Shown here: one piece after another, positions 16,415 through 25,607 of the stretch | Layout of the letters: every line of letters begins with the position of its first letter | Numbering within the stretch: position 1 is the stretch's first letter | From: an uncultured Ignavibacterium sp. | GTDB taxonomy: Bacteria; Bacteroidota; Ignavibacteria; Ignavibacteriales; Ignavibacteriaceae | Direction of reading: 5' to 3' | DNA: 64,000 nucleotides | Assembly (NCBI GenBank): GCA_937942875.1 | Contig: CALEBT010000013.1 | Location: 40,850 to 104,849, forward strand | Position numbers and translations under genes: made by a program | Notes under the pieces: model-generated | What the model was told of the DNA's origin: nothing | Seen by the model: the letters and a program-made list of their open reading frames with translations, nothing else | Database searches by the model: none

Positions 16415-18080
16415 TCAGGATTACGATTTTATCTTTGAAAACTTTATCACTCACTCTTACCGAGATGAAATATACTCCTGAAGGGACATCTTTTCCACTA
16501 TTATCTTTCAAATTCCATTTTATTCCTTTTGCACCATTTGGTAAAAAAACAAGTTTCTGAAAATCATTATAGATAAGTTTCATTGAAGAAGAATAAACAT
16601 AAAATTCAACTCCATCCAGAAAACTTTTATTAAACTGAATATTTAAGAACTTTCCCAGAACATAATTTTCACCAAAACGGAATGGATTAGGGAAAGCAAA
16701 TAATTCCTTCTGATTTATCTGAGGATTGAAGGTAGTATCTCCATTTACTACTATATCATTAAGAATTTCTGAAACATTGTAAAATGATTGATGAAAAGGA
16801 TTTAACGTTTCAAAATCTGCCGAAAAAATGCCCGCAAGTTTTCTTACACCTTTGGCTGTGTCATTATAAAGTGAATAAATAAAAGGAAAAGTTTTATCAA
16901 TACTATCTATTCCGCTCGCAATATCAGAATTAGATAAAATTACCAACAAAGTATCTAAACCTGAATTAACCTTTAAATAAAAATTTGTAGTAGCCCTACT
17001 TCTCATAGCATAAGAACGTGATGGCGGAGTAAATGGCATTGGATCGGTCGTTCTAATCATAGGATAATTAGCTGCCTCTTTGTAATATCTGCCTGGGAAA
17101 TTTCTATATCCTGTAAAGTAATTCCAAATTCCGAATTTATTCAACTGATCTTTAAAAGTTGAACCTCTTTCATTTATTGCCAACGCAATAGAAGTTAAAG
17201 CCCGGTTATTTGGCATTAGTTCCCATATTCTCTTAAGTATCTGATAATCAAAATTATTTTGAAGAAAGATATTCCACAAAGAAAGGTTGTATCCGTTATT
17301 CAGTAAAAATGGACGGGTAGGATTATTAAAGTAATCAGGTAAATAAAAATAATAATCGTTAATGTCGTCAAATACAAATTCTTCCATAGCAGTAGAAGTA
17401 ATCTCATAGTAAAATATATCTGCTTCCCTATAGATATAATTCCCAATCTGAATAGCGTGATGAAACTCGTGAGCAACAGTCACTTTTGCACCATTTATTC
17501 CGGAAGTCGGATATCCAAAATAATCATTATCAATTACTGTGAAGCTTGTGTAGCGCTCATTTCCAAGCGGAGTTTCAGGTTGGGTAAAGCCATAATAATC
17601 TGCACCAAGATTGGTGATGTAAATATCAAACTTATTATCTCCTCCCATTCCATTATCCGGAGGCGGAGGTGGATAACCGAGAAAGTTAACTTCAAATTCA
17701 TAGACAGAATCGAGCGCCGCAGCAAGTTCAGTTAAAGAATATCCTGGTGCATTTGCACCCGTTTGATCATAATGAATTCTGAAATATCCTTTTGGTGTAA
17801 CAATACTTGTTTGTAAAGGAGGTCGTTGAAGCAGAATTTTCAATACATCTTGCTGCTCGGGTAAAAATTTATTAAAATTAGTAAAAACTGAAGCGGCTAA
17901 TCCAAAACCACATTTTTTCTGATCCTGAGAAATAATTATTGGTTTTTCCCCAACTTGCTCCTTTGTTCTGATAAATACATATAAATTATACAGAGAATCC
18001 AACTGACTTTGAGATAGATTCTGTCCAATGATTTCTGAAACTGATATAAAAAGAAAAAGTAATAATAGTTTATTTATCAA
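16407..18080 (-). CDS. Secreted putative metalloprotease (MXAN_6640-like) with T9SS sorting domain
   Basis: A 557-residue exported protein: an N-terminal signal peptide (MINKLLLLFLFISVSEIIG), a central region with the zinc-peptidase motif VAHEFHHAIQ near residue 205 followed by a Glu-rich helix, and a C-terminal beta-sandwich of about 85 residues ending SGVYFISVRV...KIVILNE, typical of type A T9SS sorting domains. It should be secreted across the outer membrane and probably surface-anchored. The start is TTG, sharing its bases with the stop of the FG-GAP gene (TTGA), and the end overlaps ccmA by 8 bases. The substrate is unknown. Confidence 0.82.
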   Translation of the reverse strand: MINKLLLLFLFISVSEIIGQNLSQSQLDSLYNLYVFIRTKEQVGEKPIIISQDQKKCGFGLAASVFTNFNKFLPEQQDVLKILLQRPPLQTSIVTPKGYFRIHYDQTGANAPGYSLTELAAALDSVYEFEVNFLGYPPPPPDNGMGGDNKFDIYITNLGADYYGFTQPETPLGNERYTSFTVIDNDYFGYPTSGINGAKVTVAHEFHHAIQIGNYIYREADIFYYEITSTAMEEFVFDDINDYYFYLPDYFNNPTRPFLLNNGYNLSLWNIFLQNNFDYQILKRIWELMPNNRALTSIALAINERGSTFKDQLNKFGIWNYFTGYRNFPGRYYKEAANYPMIRTTDPMPFTPPSRSYAMRSRATTNFYLKVNSGLDTLLVILSNSDIASGIDSIDKTFPFIYSLYNDTAKGVRKLAGIFSADFETLNPFHQSFYNVSEILNDIVVNGDTTFNPQINQKELFAFPNPFRFGENYVLGKFLNIQFNKSFLDGVEFYVYSSSMKLIYNDFQKLVFLPNGAKGIKWNLKDNSGKDVPSGVYFISVRVSDKVFKDKIVILNE

Positions 18081-20200
18081 TTCAACTGCCTTATTTTAAT
18101 TTTTTGATCGTAGGAATCAATAAAAATCAAATGTTTATTTTTTTTATCTAATTTGGTAACTGCAAACTTCGCCACATTAACATCTTTAAATACTGTTTTG
18201 ATTATCAATTTGCTCAATCTTTTTACATAAATAATTCTGAATATCTGATTCAACTCTGAATCATAAAAGTAAAGAAACCCTTCATTATCTGAAATCAAAG
18301 GTCTCTCTGAGAGTAAAGAGTGATTTGTCAGCAATTCAGACTTTATTAAAACATTTAAATCACGGCTAAAAATAAGTAAATATTTCTTATCTGAAATTTG
18401 CATAAGTGAGGAGAAATAGTCATAATTTTTTACTTGTTTTGAAATACTGTTAAAAAGTTTAATGTCTTCTTTAACATCAATTGAATACAATTTTTTTTCT
18501 TGTTTACTATCAAACAAATAGTTTACTGAATTAAGAGTATATGATGAATCTGATTTATTCCAATAAAGAATTTTATTTTCATTTTCTGATAAAATATTAG
18601 CAGATAGAAAATTATCAGTAACAAGTGGATATTTAATTAAATTATATTTTTTATCGAGAGACAATTTTAATATTCCATAATTGAGTTCATTTCCTTTTGA
18701 ATACAAGATTTTTATTTCTCCTGAACCATTAACATTCGAACTCCACAAATCCTGAATTTTCCCTTCAGCATAAACAAAATTCTTTTTGAGCCTGAAACTT
18801 GTAAAATCTATTTCAATAATTTCTATTAAACGTTCATTGAGTGAGTAACAATACAAAATGATTTCAGTTGCTGATTTTCGTATAATAAATATTTCCGAAT
18901 GAACACCTTTTAAATCCAATTGAAATAATTCAGAAGGTATTCCCCTATTATTTCTCAAAATAAATTTTAGCTTATTATCAAATCTGTCAATGAAAATTAA
19001 GTCCAAAAGACTATTGTTATTAAGATCAAAAGTCTGTAATCCAAAGGGTTTTATACCATAGATCAGGTTTACATCTTTATTAAATGAAGCAAATTCCGAA
19101 ACTATTTTAATCCTGCCATTCTTTGAAATACTGGCAACTCCGTAAATAAATCTTGAAAAGAAAGGAATCAATTCGTCAATCTGACTTTCAAAGTCAAAAA
19201 TAATTTCTTCAAAAAAATCATTTGAATTTTTTGCAAATAAGACAGATAAATAATTACCGGAGGATGAATGACAAATAATATCAAAGTTACCATCGTGATT
19301 AAAATCTCCGACTGTAAAATTTGATATAGCAGAAGAGGTCCTAATTAAAATAGATTGATTAAAGACACTTAAATTGTCACCAAAGTAAATCAGCAAACCA
19401 TTATCTGTCGAAAAGATCAAATCTTTATATCCATCAAAATTGATATCAATTATCTGAAATTTATTTACGTTTTGATTGATATAAAGTTTTCTTTCTATCT
19501 GAAATCTTTCACCATCTTTATTATAAATAAAGAAAAGATTTTGAGAGATTAAATCGTAGGCAAGAATATCAATATATTCATCCCCATTTATATCAAAGAA
19601 AAATGCATCAAGAAATGAATGGTTTTTGAATAATTTTCTCTCAACCAATTGGTTATTTGATTCCGAAATTATTGATAAACCCTCAAAAGCTTCTCCTGAG
19701 ATTAAATAATCATTTGACTTGTCCAAATCAACATCTGCAACATCAATTTTATTCGGGTAAGAACTCATTTTAATAGTCTTTGTAATACGAGGATAACCAT
19801 ATTGGTTGAAATTTATTAGTCCGAACATCCGGGATTTTCTTGAAGAAAAAGCGTATTCTATTATTTGATTTTGCGAATTATAAATTGGTTTAAAGAAATT
19901 AGGTTCAAATCTCAAAAGTAATTTACGGGGTTTTGAAAATTTAAGATTTGGCTGACCCGTTAATAAATAAGCTGTTTTATTTTCCTGATTATAAACAAGA
20001 AGGTCAGAATAAGAATCTTTGTTATAGTTCAAACTAAAAAATCTGTTTTGACCTGCTATAATTTCAAATTCAGAAAAATTCGTAAAACCATTAATTGGAA
20101 TTTGAGCATATAACAGATTAGATAGAAGAATCAGAGGAAATAAAAAACTAAATATTTTTAGATCTGTTTTTAAGTCTATCTTCTCTTCTCCTGAGTGCAT
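18077..20200 (-). CDS. Exported FG-GAP/VCBS-repeat protein
   Basis: A long extracytoplasmic protein with a signal peptide (IFSFLFPLILLSNLLYA) and several FG-GAP-like repeats with Asp/Asn-rich loops: DINGDEYIDI, DINFDGYKDL, DFNHDGNFDI and DLNNNSLLDL. These build a beta-propeller, probably calcium-binding. No C-terminal sorting domain is visible. The open frame extends to 20341, but that would bury the signal peptide and overlap the thioesterase by 194 bases, so I use the ATG at 20200. Another candidate start is an ATA at 20179, eight bases after an AGGAG. It is joined to the downstream metalloprotease by a 4-base overlap, suggesting they act together at the surface. Confidence 0.7.
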   Translation of the reverse strand: MHSGEEKIDLKTDLKIFSFLFPLILLSNLLYAQIPINGFTNFSEFEIIAGQNRFFSLNYNKDSYSDLLVYNQENKTAYLLTGQPNLKFSKPRKLLLRFEPNFFKPIYNSQNQIIEYAFSSRKSRMFGLINFNQYGYPRITKTIKMSSYPNKIDVADVDLDKSNDYLISGEAFEGLSIISESNNQLVERKLFKNHSFLDAFFFDINGDEYIDILAYDLISQNLFFIYNKDGERFQIERKLYINQNVNKFQIIDINFDGYKDLIFSTDNGLLIYFGDNLSVFNQSILIRTSSAISNFTVGDFNHDGNFDIICHSSSGNYLSVLFAKNSNDFFEEIIFDFESQIDELIPFFSRFIYGVASISKNGRIKIVSEFASFNKDVNLIYGIKPFGLQTFDLNNNSLLDLIFIDRFDNKLKFILRNNRGIPSELFQLDLKGVHSEIFIIRKSATEIILYCYSLNERLIEIIEIDFTSFRLKKNFVYAEGKIQDLWSSNVNGSGEIKILYSKGNELNYGILKLSLDKKYNLIKYPLVTDNFLSANILSENENKILYWNKSDSSYTLNSVNYLFDSKQEKKLYSIDVKEDIKLFNSISKQVKNYDYFSSLMQISDKKYLLIFSRDLNVLIKSELLTNHSLLSERPLISDNEGFLYFYDSELNQIFRIIYVKRLSKLIIKTVFKDVNVAKFAVTKLDKKNKHLIFIDSYDQKIKIRQLN

Positions 20201-20615
20201 CCTCAAATCGTCTGATTTCATCCTCTGTTTCAGGAGTAATCTGGTCAACTGGAACTGGTTTTTCATTCTCGTCAACAGCAACGAATGTAAGGTAAGCTGT
20301 ATTTGTGTGAATTTTTGTCCCAAGTCTGAAGTTCTGAGCATAAACTTTTACACCGACTTCCATAGAAGTTTTAAATACTCTATTTACTGAAGCAATTAAA
20401 GTAACAGCGTCACCAAGTTTTATTGGATGATGGAAATCAATTCTATCAACTGAAGCGGTAACACATATTTTATTTGCGTGTTTTGCTGCACTCAAAGCAG
20501 CACAAATATCAATCCAATGCATTAATTGTCCGCCAAGCAAATTACCAAGCTGATTAGTGTGATTGGGTAGCACTAATTCTGTCATTTCAATCTGAGAATT
20601 TCCAACGTTTTTCAT
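20148..20615 (-). CDS. Acyl-CoA thioesterase (hotdog fold, YciA/ACOT type)
   Basis: A 155-residue hotdog-fold enzyme predicted to hydrolyse acyl-CoA to free acid and CoA. The sequence shows NHTNQLGNLLGGQLMHWID near residue 20, where the helix carries the catalytic Asp, and then VDRIDFHHPIKLGD near residue 57. These are standard in cytosolic acyl-CoA hydrolases of the YciA/ACOT group. It begins 4 bases after bamD, and its 3' end contains the likely start of the FG-GAP gene. The chain-length preference cannot be read from the sequence. Confidence 0.88.
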   Translation of the reverse strand: MKNVGNSQIEMTELVLPNHTNQLGNLLGGQLMHWIDICAALSAAKHANKICVTASVDRIDFHHPIKLGDAVTLIASVNRVFKTSMEVGVKVYAQNFRLGTKIHTNTAYLTFVAVDENEKPVPVDQITPETEDEIRRFEDALRRREDRLKNRSKNI

Positions 20616-20619
20616 AAAA

Positions 20620-21381
20620 TTATTTTAATGATAATTCTTTCTCCAGATTATAAATTATTCTTTGAACGTCTCCTGCCCGAGAATTATTAGGATAGTTTTG
20701 AATAAATATTTTTGATGATTCCAGAGCTTCGCTTAATCTGTTCTTTGACAATAAAATATTTATTTTATTGTAGTGAGCTAAAGGTGCGAATTCTGTGTCG
20801 TGGTAAATTTGCATCACATTATCATAATAGAAAATTGCGGCGGTGGTATATTCCATTTTTTCATAAATCCTGCCTGTTTCAAATTCTTTTTTTGCCAATT
20901 TTTGATTCAGCTCAGAAATTTTTGCTTCAGCTTCTGAAACCTTTTCATCAAGTGGAAAGAAATCAATAAATGCCTGGTATTCCTGAATTGCCTTTTTTGA
21001 ATATTTTTGGTCAAGAGCAAAGTTAGGGGAAAGTTTATAATAACATTCTGCAAGCATAAACTGGGATTTAGTGAGGTATTCACTTGTAGGCATACTCTTA
21101 ATCAACCTACTGAATTCATAAGCACCAAGAATATACTCTCCTCTATTAAATCTCGACATTCCAAGATAATAGATTGCATCATCATTAATTCCACTTGCCG
21201 GAAATTGAAGTAATATTGCTTCAAATTCTTTTATAGCATCAAGATAATCTTCATTTTCATAAAGTTTAATTGCGACTGCTAACCTTTCTTCCGGACCAAG
21301 ATTTGCAGTTTCTAAAGAAGAAGAGCAAGAAGTAATTATTAAAACTGATAAAATTGAAAAGACAACAAAATATTTTTTCAT
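20620..21381 (-). CDS. bamD: Outer membrane protein assembly factor BamD (TPR lipoprotein)
   Basis: A 253-residue lipoprotein. The signal sequence ends at a lipobox IITSC (Cys near residue 19), followed by five tetratricopeptide-like helix pairs (EFEAILLQFPASG, LIKSMPTSEY, YQAFIDFFPLD and further copies). Length, lipobox and TPR pattern fit BamD, a component of the BAM machine that inserts beta-barrels in the outer membrane. It lies 4 bases before the thioesterase gene. A generic outer-membrane TPR lipoprotein is the main alternative, but the family resemblance is good. Confidence 0.87.
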   Translation of the reverse strand: MKKYFVVFSILSVLIITSCSSSLETANLGPEERLAVAIKLYENEDYLDAIKEFEAILLQFPASGINDDAIYYLGMSRFNRGEYILGAYEFSRLIKSMPTSEYLTKSQFMLAECYYKLSPNFALDQKYSKKAIQEYQAFIDFFPLDEKVSEAEAKISELNQKLAKKEFETGRIYEKMEYTTAAIFYYDNVMQIYHDTEFAPLAHYNKINILLSKNRLSEALESSKIFIQNYPNNSRAGDVQRIIYNLEKELSLK

Positions 21382-21451
21382 CTATTTACATAATATTTAT
21401 TAAAAACCTGACAATTATAATTAAAATTGTCGTGCCTGAAAAGGTATTAAA

Positions 21452-22042
21452 CTACTTAGACCTTATGGTAAAAAAAAGTATTACGGCAGTGGCGGTCGCT
21501 GCAATTGCAATTATTGGTTCGATTAAATTTGAGAAAAAAGGCTCTTTCGGAGGAATTCCTTCTGTAATTGGATAAATCTTACTCTCTAATTTTGTGTAAT
21601 TATCAAATCCCACTGTATCTGAAGAACTGAAATTAAAATCAAAAACTTCGTTTTTCCTTTCTAAAATAAAATTTCCAGACAAATTTATCTCTCGTGTCAT
21701 AAAATAATTTCCAAACAAATGGTCCTTAAATAAATTTTTATATTCCACTTTTGCTTCAGAGAAGGACAATGAAATTTTCTCATCGTATTCGAATTCAGAA
21801 CCTAATTTAATTCCGCTTCTGATAAGTTTAATTTTAATAAATTCATAAAAAATATTCAAATTCCCCTCATTTTTTAATGTTATTAACAGATTTGAATTAC
21901 TATCTGGCAAAGCTCGAATAATTTTTTCAGAAACAGAATCGGTTAGATTATTGAATACCTGAAGATTGGATAACTCCTGCCCAAAAGATGTTTTAATCAG
22001 GAATAATACTAAAATAAAAAGCCGGAATAATGAAATTTTCAT
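21452..22042 (-). CDS. Hypothetical protein with signal peptide and C-terminal membrane helix
   Basis: A 196-residue protein of no recognised family. It has an N-terminal signal sequence (MKISLFRLFILVLFLIKTSFG), a beta-rich periplasmic middle with many alternating polar residues, and a single hydrophobic segment close to the C-terminus (about 171-190) ending TIRSK. So it should be a periplasmic domain anchored by its tail. It lies between htpX (33 bases) and bamD (70 bases), in the same direction. The neighbourhood suggests envelope biogenesis; that is inference. Confidence 0.7.
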   Translation of the reverse strand: MKISLFRLFILVLFLIKTSFGQELSNLQVFNNLTDSVSEKIIRALPDSNSNLLITLKNEGNLNIFYEFIKIKLIRSGIKLGSEFEYDEKISLSFSEAKVEYKNLFKDHLFGNYFMTREINLSGNFILERKNEVFDFNFSSSDTVGFDNYTKLESKIYPITEGIPPKEPFFSNLIEPIIAIAATATAVILFFTIRSK

Positions 22043-22074
22043 TCCAGCTTTTGAGAAATATTTTAATAAAATTT

Positions 22075-22920
22075 TCAGATTCTTCCTGCAGCTAGTTTCT
22101 GTAATCTTTTAATTCTTTCCTCTATTGGCGGATGAGTAGAAAATAATTTACCAATCCCTCCGAATAGCGGACTCACAATGAACATATGTGCTGTGGCAGG
22201 TTCAACATTCCTCATATGTTGAATTTGATTTGATCGGGAAATTTTTGCCAATGCATTTGCTAAAGCTAAAGGATTTCGACTTATTCTTGCTCCACCTTCA
22301 TCTGCCATATATTCCCTTGAACGTGAAATTGCAAGTTGAAGCATTGTTGCAATAATTGGAGAAAGGATAATTAACAATAAACTTCCGATTGCACCACCAT
22401 TATCCCTATCATTACCTCTTCCTAACATCGCGAACCATCCAGCCATATGAGCTATGTAAGAAATAGTTCCAACGAGAGTGGCAGCTATTGTACTTATCAG
22501 AATATCCCGATTTTTAATGTGTGCTAATTCGTGAGCCATAACTCCTGCAATTTCTTCATCATTAAGACTTTGCAAAATTCCTGTGGTTGCTGCAACAGCT
22601 GCATTTTGAGGATTTCTTCCAGTGGCAAATGCATTAGGTGTCGGGTCATTTATAATGTAAACTTTTGGCATTGGTAAGTTTGCATTCTGAGCTAATCTTT
22701 CAACCATATCATAAAATTTGGGAGCTTCTGAGCGGGTTATTTGCTTTGCCCGATACATTGAAAGGACTATTTTATCCGAGAACCAATAAGAACCGAAATT
22801 CATCGCCAGAGAAAAAATAAAGGCTATTGTCATTCCGGAATTTCCACCTATGGAATATCCTACAAGAAGGAACAAAGCCATCATTAAAGACATTAAAAAT
22901 ACTGTTTTAATTGCGTTCAT
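22075..22920 (-). CDS. htpX: Membrane zinc metalloprotease HtpX
   Basis: HtpX is an inner-membrane, zinc-dependent M48 endopeptidase that clears misfolded membrane proteins. The 281-residue protein has two N-terminal helices, the catalytic motif MAHELAHIKNRD near residue 128, two more helices, and SREYMADEGGARI near residue 205 supplying the third zinc ligand (Glu). The ATG at 22920 has a strong AAAGGAG Shine-Dalgarno. It probably leads the long minus-strand operon running down through bamD toward ccmF. Confidence 0.96.
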   Translation of the reverse strand: MNAIKTVFLMSLMMALFLLVGYSIGGNSGMTIAFIFSLAMNFGSYWFSDKIVLSMYRAKQITRSEAPKFYDMVERLAQNANLPMPKVYIINDPTPNAFATGRNPQNAAVAATTGILQSLNDEEIAGVMAHELAHIKNRDILISTIAATLVGTISYIAHMAGWFAMLGRGNDRDNGGAIGSLLLIILSPIIATMLQLAISRSREYMADEGGARISRNPLALANALAKISRSNQIQHMRNVEPATAHMFIVSPLFGGIGKLFSTHPPIEERIKRLQKLAAGRI

Positions 22921-22998
22921 ATTTCTCCTTTTTGATTTATCGTATCTTAATATTTTATGATTTTAGATGAATCAGAAAAATTTTTGTTTCATTTTAAT

Positions 22999-23502
22999 TT
23001 ACTGATTCTTAACAATTTCGAGAAAATCTGCTTCTAAAGTAACATTTGGTAATTCAATTATTCTACCAATCTCTTGATTATTTTTATAGAAAATAAATGT
23101 AGGGACAAGATTTATATCAAGGTCATCTGCTTCATTTCCAAAGCCTTTTTTCTTTCTATCAACACAAATCATTTCTAAATGCTCGTCAGGGAAATTTATT
23201 GCGTCTAATATTTTTAAGAATGCAGGAACAAATTCTCTGCTATCACCACACCACGTTCCTAAAACAATTTTAACTTTCACATTGTTCAAAAAATCCTTCA
23301 ACTGATTGATGACTTCAGTATCTGGTAGATAATTTGAATAACTCTCATTGAACCAACCAGAAAAAGCTGTATCGTTAAAGGCTTCTCTGGTGCAATAACC
23401 AATTAACATTTTTTTGTTTTTAACTGTATCAACAGTAAAATGATTATAATCCTGAGCAACACAACTGAAAGAAACTAACAATAATAAAACGAAGCTTTTC
23501 AT
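22999..23502 (-). CDS. Exported thioredoxin-like protein with single-Cys WCGDS motif
   Basis: A 167-residue protein with a signal peptide (MKSFVLLLLVSFSCVAQ) and a thioredoxin fold. The active-site position reads TWCGDSREFVPAF near residue 83, so only the first cysteine of CXXC is present. The cis-Pro loop VPTFIFY near residue 133 is intact. A single-Cys site suggests reduction or monothiol chemistry rather than disulfide formation; this is inference. It overlaps the nadK stop by 4 bases and is followed by htpX after 78 bases. Confidence 0.82.
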   Translation of the reverse strand: MKSFVLLLLVSFSCVAQDYNHFTVDTVKNKKMLIGYCTREAFNDTAFSGWFNESYSNYLPDTEVINQLKDFLNNVKVKIVLGTWCGDSREFVPAFLKILDAINFPDEHLEMICVDRKKKGFGNEADDLDINLVPTFIFYKNNQEIGRIIELPNVTLEADFLEIVKNQ

Positions 23503-24395
23503 TTGGAATCCTCCTTATTTGAGTGCCTGATATCAATTCCCCAGAGCAATTTTTTTCTTAGTGTAGAAAAATAAGTTGAAACGGATGTGTGAATAAGTTT
23601 TAGTTTTTTTTCGCTTTTTTTAATTTTTATTTCCAAAGGGGGTGGAATATTGTAAGACCTTTGACCATCACAACTAACCTGAACGTCAATATGAAGCGAA
23701 TCTGCTTTAATAAGAATTTCCTGATAACTTGGCAGCACGAGTGGTCTTACAGTCAGACTATGAGGAGAAATCGGAGAAAGTGAAACCACATCAGCTTTGG
23801 GACTTATTATTGGTCCTCCTACTGAGATTGAATAACCTGTTGAACCAGTTGGAGTTGCTACTATAATTCCATCAGCATTGAAAGTAGTTACATATTCATT
23901 ATCAACCCAGATATTAAGTTCAATCATTTTAGGCCAGCCACCTTTATCAATTACAATATCATTGAATGCTATTATTTCTTCTTCTTTACTACCGAAAATA
24001 TTTCCGGAAATTACAATCCTTTCATCAATCACAAATTTTCTGTTCTTTAAACAATCAATAATATAATCCATTTGAGATAACTCAGCCTCTACTAAAAAAC
24101 CAAGTTTCCCAACATTCAAGCCAAGAACAGGTTTATCATATTTCAGTGCGTTAAAAGCAGTGTTAAGCATTGTTCCATCACCACCAATAGAAACCACAAC
24201 ATCGCATCTATTATACAAATCATCGTCTTCTGCAATTAATTCTTCAGTTAATTCAATTTTAAATTTTCCGTCAGATTCAAAAAGAGATTTAGTAAGAATA
24301 TAATCTATATTATTCTCTTTAAGTTTTGAAATAAAAGATGATACTATTTCAAGTATATTCTCTTTGGTGATATTAGCAACAATGCCAAGTTTCAT
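23499..24395 (-). CDS. nadK: NAD kinase
   Basis: NadK phosphorylates NAD+ to NADP+. The 298-residue cytosolic protein has the GGDGTMLNTAF motif near residue 72 and the second conserved block NADGIIVATPTGSTGYSISVGGP near residues 173-195, including the catalytic Asp and the NAD-binding glycine-rich turn. Length is normal for the family. It overlaps the thioredoxin-like gene by 4 bases and follows the GT9 gene after 39 bases. No unusual features. Confidence 0.95.
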   Translation of the reverse strand: MKLGIVANITKENILEIVSSFISKLKENNIDYILTKSLFESDGKFKIELTEELIAEDDDLYNRCDVVVSIGGDGTMLNTAFNALKYDKPVLGLNVGKLGFLVEAELSQMDYIIDCLKNRKFVIDERIVISGNIFGSKEEEIIAFNDIVIDKGGWPKMIELNIWVDNEYVTTFNADGIIVATPTGSTGYSISVGGPIISPKADVVSLSPISPHSLTVRPLVLPSYQEILIKADSLHIDVQVSCDGQRSYNIPPPLEIKIKKSEKKLKLIHTSVSTYFSTLRKKLLWGIDIRHSNKEDSK

Positions 24396-24434
24396 AATTT
24401 TATTTTTTTATTAGTTAAAATTAACTAAATGTAA

Positions 24435-25607
24435 TTATTCTTTTGTCAGTAACTTTTCAGCAGCAGCAACTACTTCGTTTTCGTTTATGCAATTTATATT
24501 TAGCTCAGATCCGAAACCATACTTTGACTTTAAGTAATCATAATCTGAAATGTAATCCATTATTTCTTTTGGATAGATAAAAATTGCTTTTAACCCCATT
24601 TCTTTTGGATAAGGATGAAATCTTCCAAAATGGTTTCCATTTGAAATACAAATAAAAGGAGTATTGACCGCCGCTGCAAAATGAATTGCACTTGTCTCAT
24701 TTGAAATAAGCAATTTAGAATCTGAAATAAGTTTTGCCAATTGCGGAAGATTCGTCTTTCCGGCAAAATTTTTTACTCTCTCACTTTTTAATTTATTAAA
24801 TATATCATCAGCTATAATATAATCTGATATTGAACCAGCCAGAACTATATCAAGTTCATAGTTTTTAAGAAGATGGGCAATTACTATTGAATATTTTTCT
24901 TTATCCCATTTTCGTTTTGAATGATTAGCTCCCGGAAAAACAACAACATATTCCTTATTTATATCAAAGCTATCAAGCTTATAAGTATTCAAAAAAGGTT
25001 TAATTATATCCAAATTAACATTTAAGATTTTTGAGAAATACTCCTTATTTCTATCAAACTCAAACATTATTTGATTTGATGATGGAATCAGTTTTGTGTA
25101 AGCTCTATCTGTCAATAAATTTCTTTTCCATTTAACGTGGCTATCAGGAGAGCCAATGCTTCCAATTCGATTTATTGCCCGGCTTGTTTTGACTATTGAA
25201 TCTCCAAAAAGAATTTCTCTGGAATAAGAACAATTAATTACAGTTTCAAAACCGTATTTATAAATTGAATTTAATAAATGATACTTGTATAAAATGTTAT
25301 TATTAAACTTCTGTCTTTCTAACCATAAGAAATTATCTATCGTTTGTGAGTCGAAAGTTTCAGCTAATTCTTTCCAGATTATATTCCCAAGAAGAGTAAT
25401 CCTGTAATCTTTAAATTTTTCACTCTTTTTTAAATACTCTAGGAAATTTCTGAATAAAAGATAATCACCAATTGAATCGAGTTTAATCAGCAATAAAGTA
25501 TTTGGCTTTAATATTTGCTTATTAAAAGAAATGATAAAATCCAAAACGAAGTATGCAAAATATCTTATAAGATTAAATAGTTTTATAATTATCAGACTTA
25601 AAGTCAT
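24435..25607 (-). CDS. Glycosyltransferase family 9 (heptosyltransferase-like)
   Basis: A 390-residue GT-B glycosyltransferase. The N-terminal part has an amphipathic, hydrophobic start (residues 1-30) and KLDSIGDYLLFRNF near residue 42; the C-terminal half has VVVFPGANHSKRKWD near residue 222 and SNETSAIHFAAAVNTP near residue 303, the nucleotide-sugar site of GT9. GT9 enzymes add heptose or related sugars to LPS core. It overlaps the methyltransferase gene by 4 bases. Donor and acceptor cannot be read here. Confidence 0.88.
   Translation of the reverse strand: MTLSLIIIKLFNLIRYFAYFVLDFIISFNKQILKPNTLLLIKLDSIGDYLLFRNFLEYLKKSEKFKDYRITLLGNIIWKELAETFDSQTIDNFLWLERQKFNNNILYKYHLLNSIYKYGFETVINCSYSREILFGDSIVKTSRAINRIGSIGSPDSHVKWKRNLLTDRAYTKLIPSSNQIMFEFDRNKEYFSKILNVNLDIIKPFLNTYKLDSFDINKEYVVVFPGANHSKRKWDKEKYSIVIAHLLKNYELDIVLAGSISDYIIADDIFNKLKSERVKNFAGKTNLPQLAKLISDSKLLISNETSAIHFAAAVNTPFICISNGNHFGRFHPYPKEMGLKAIFIYPKEIMDYISDYDYLKSKYGFGSELNINCINENEVVAAAEKLLTKE

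Noticed and set aside
20200..20341. Longer N-terminus of the FG-GAP protein up to 20341
   Set aside because: It would put about 70 residues before the signal peptide and overlap the thioesterase by almost 200 bases.
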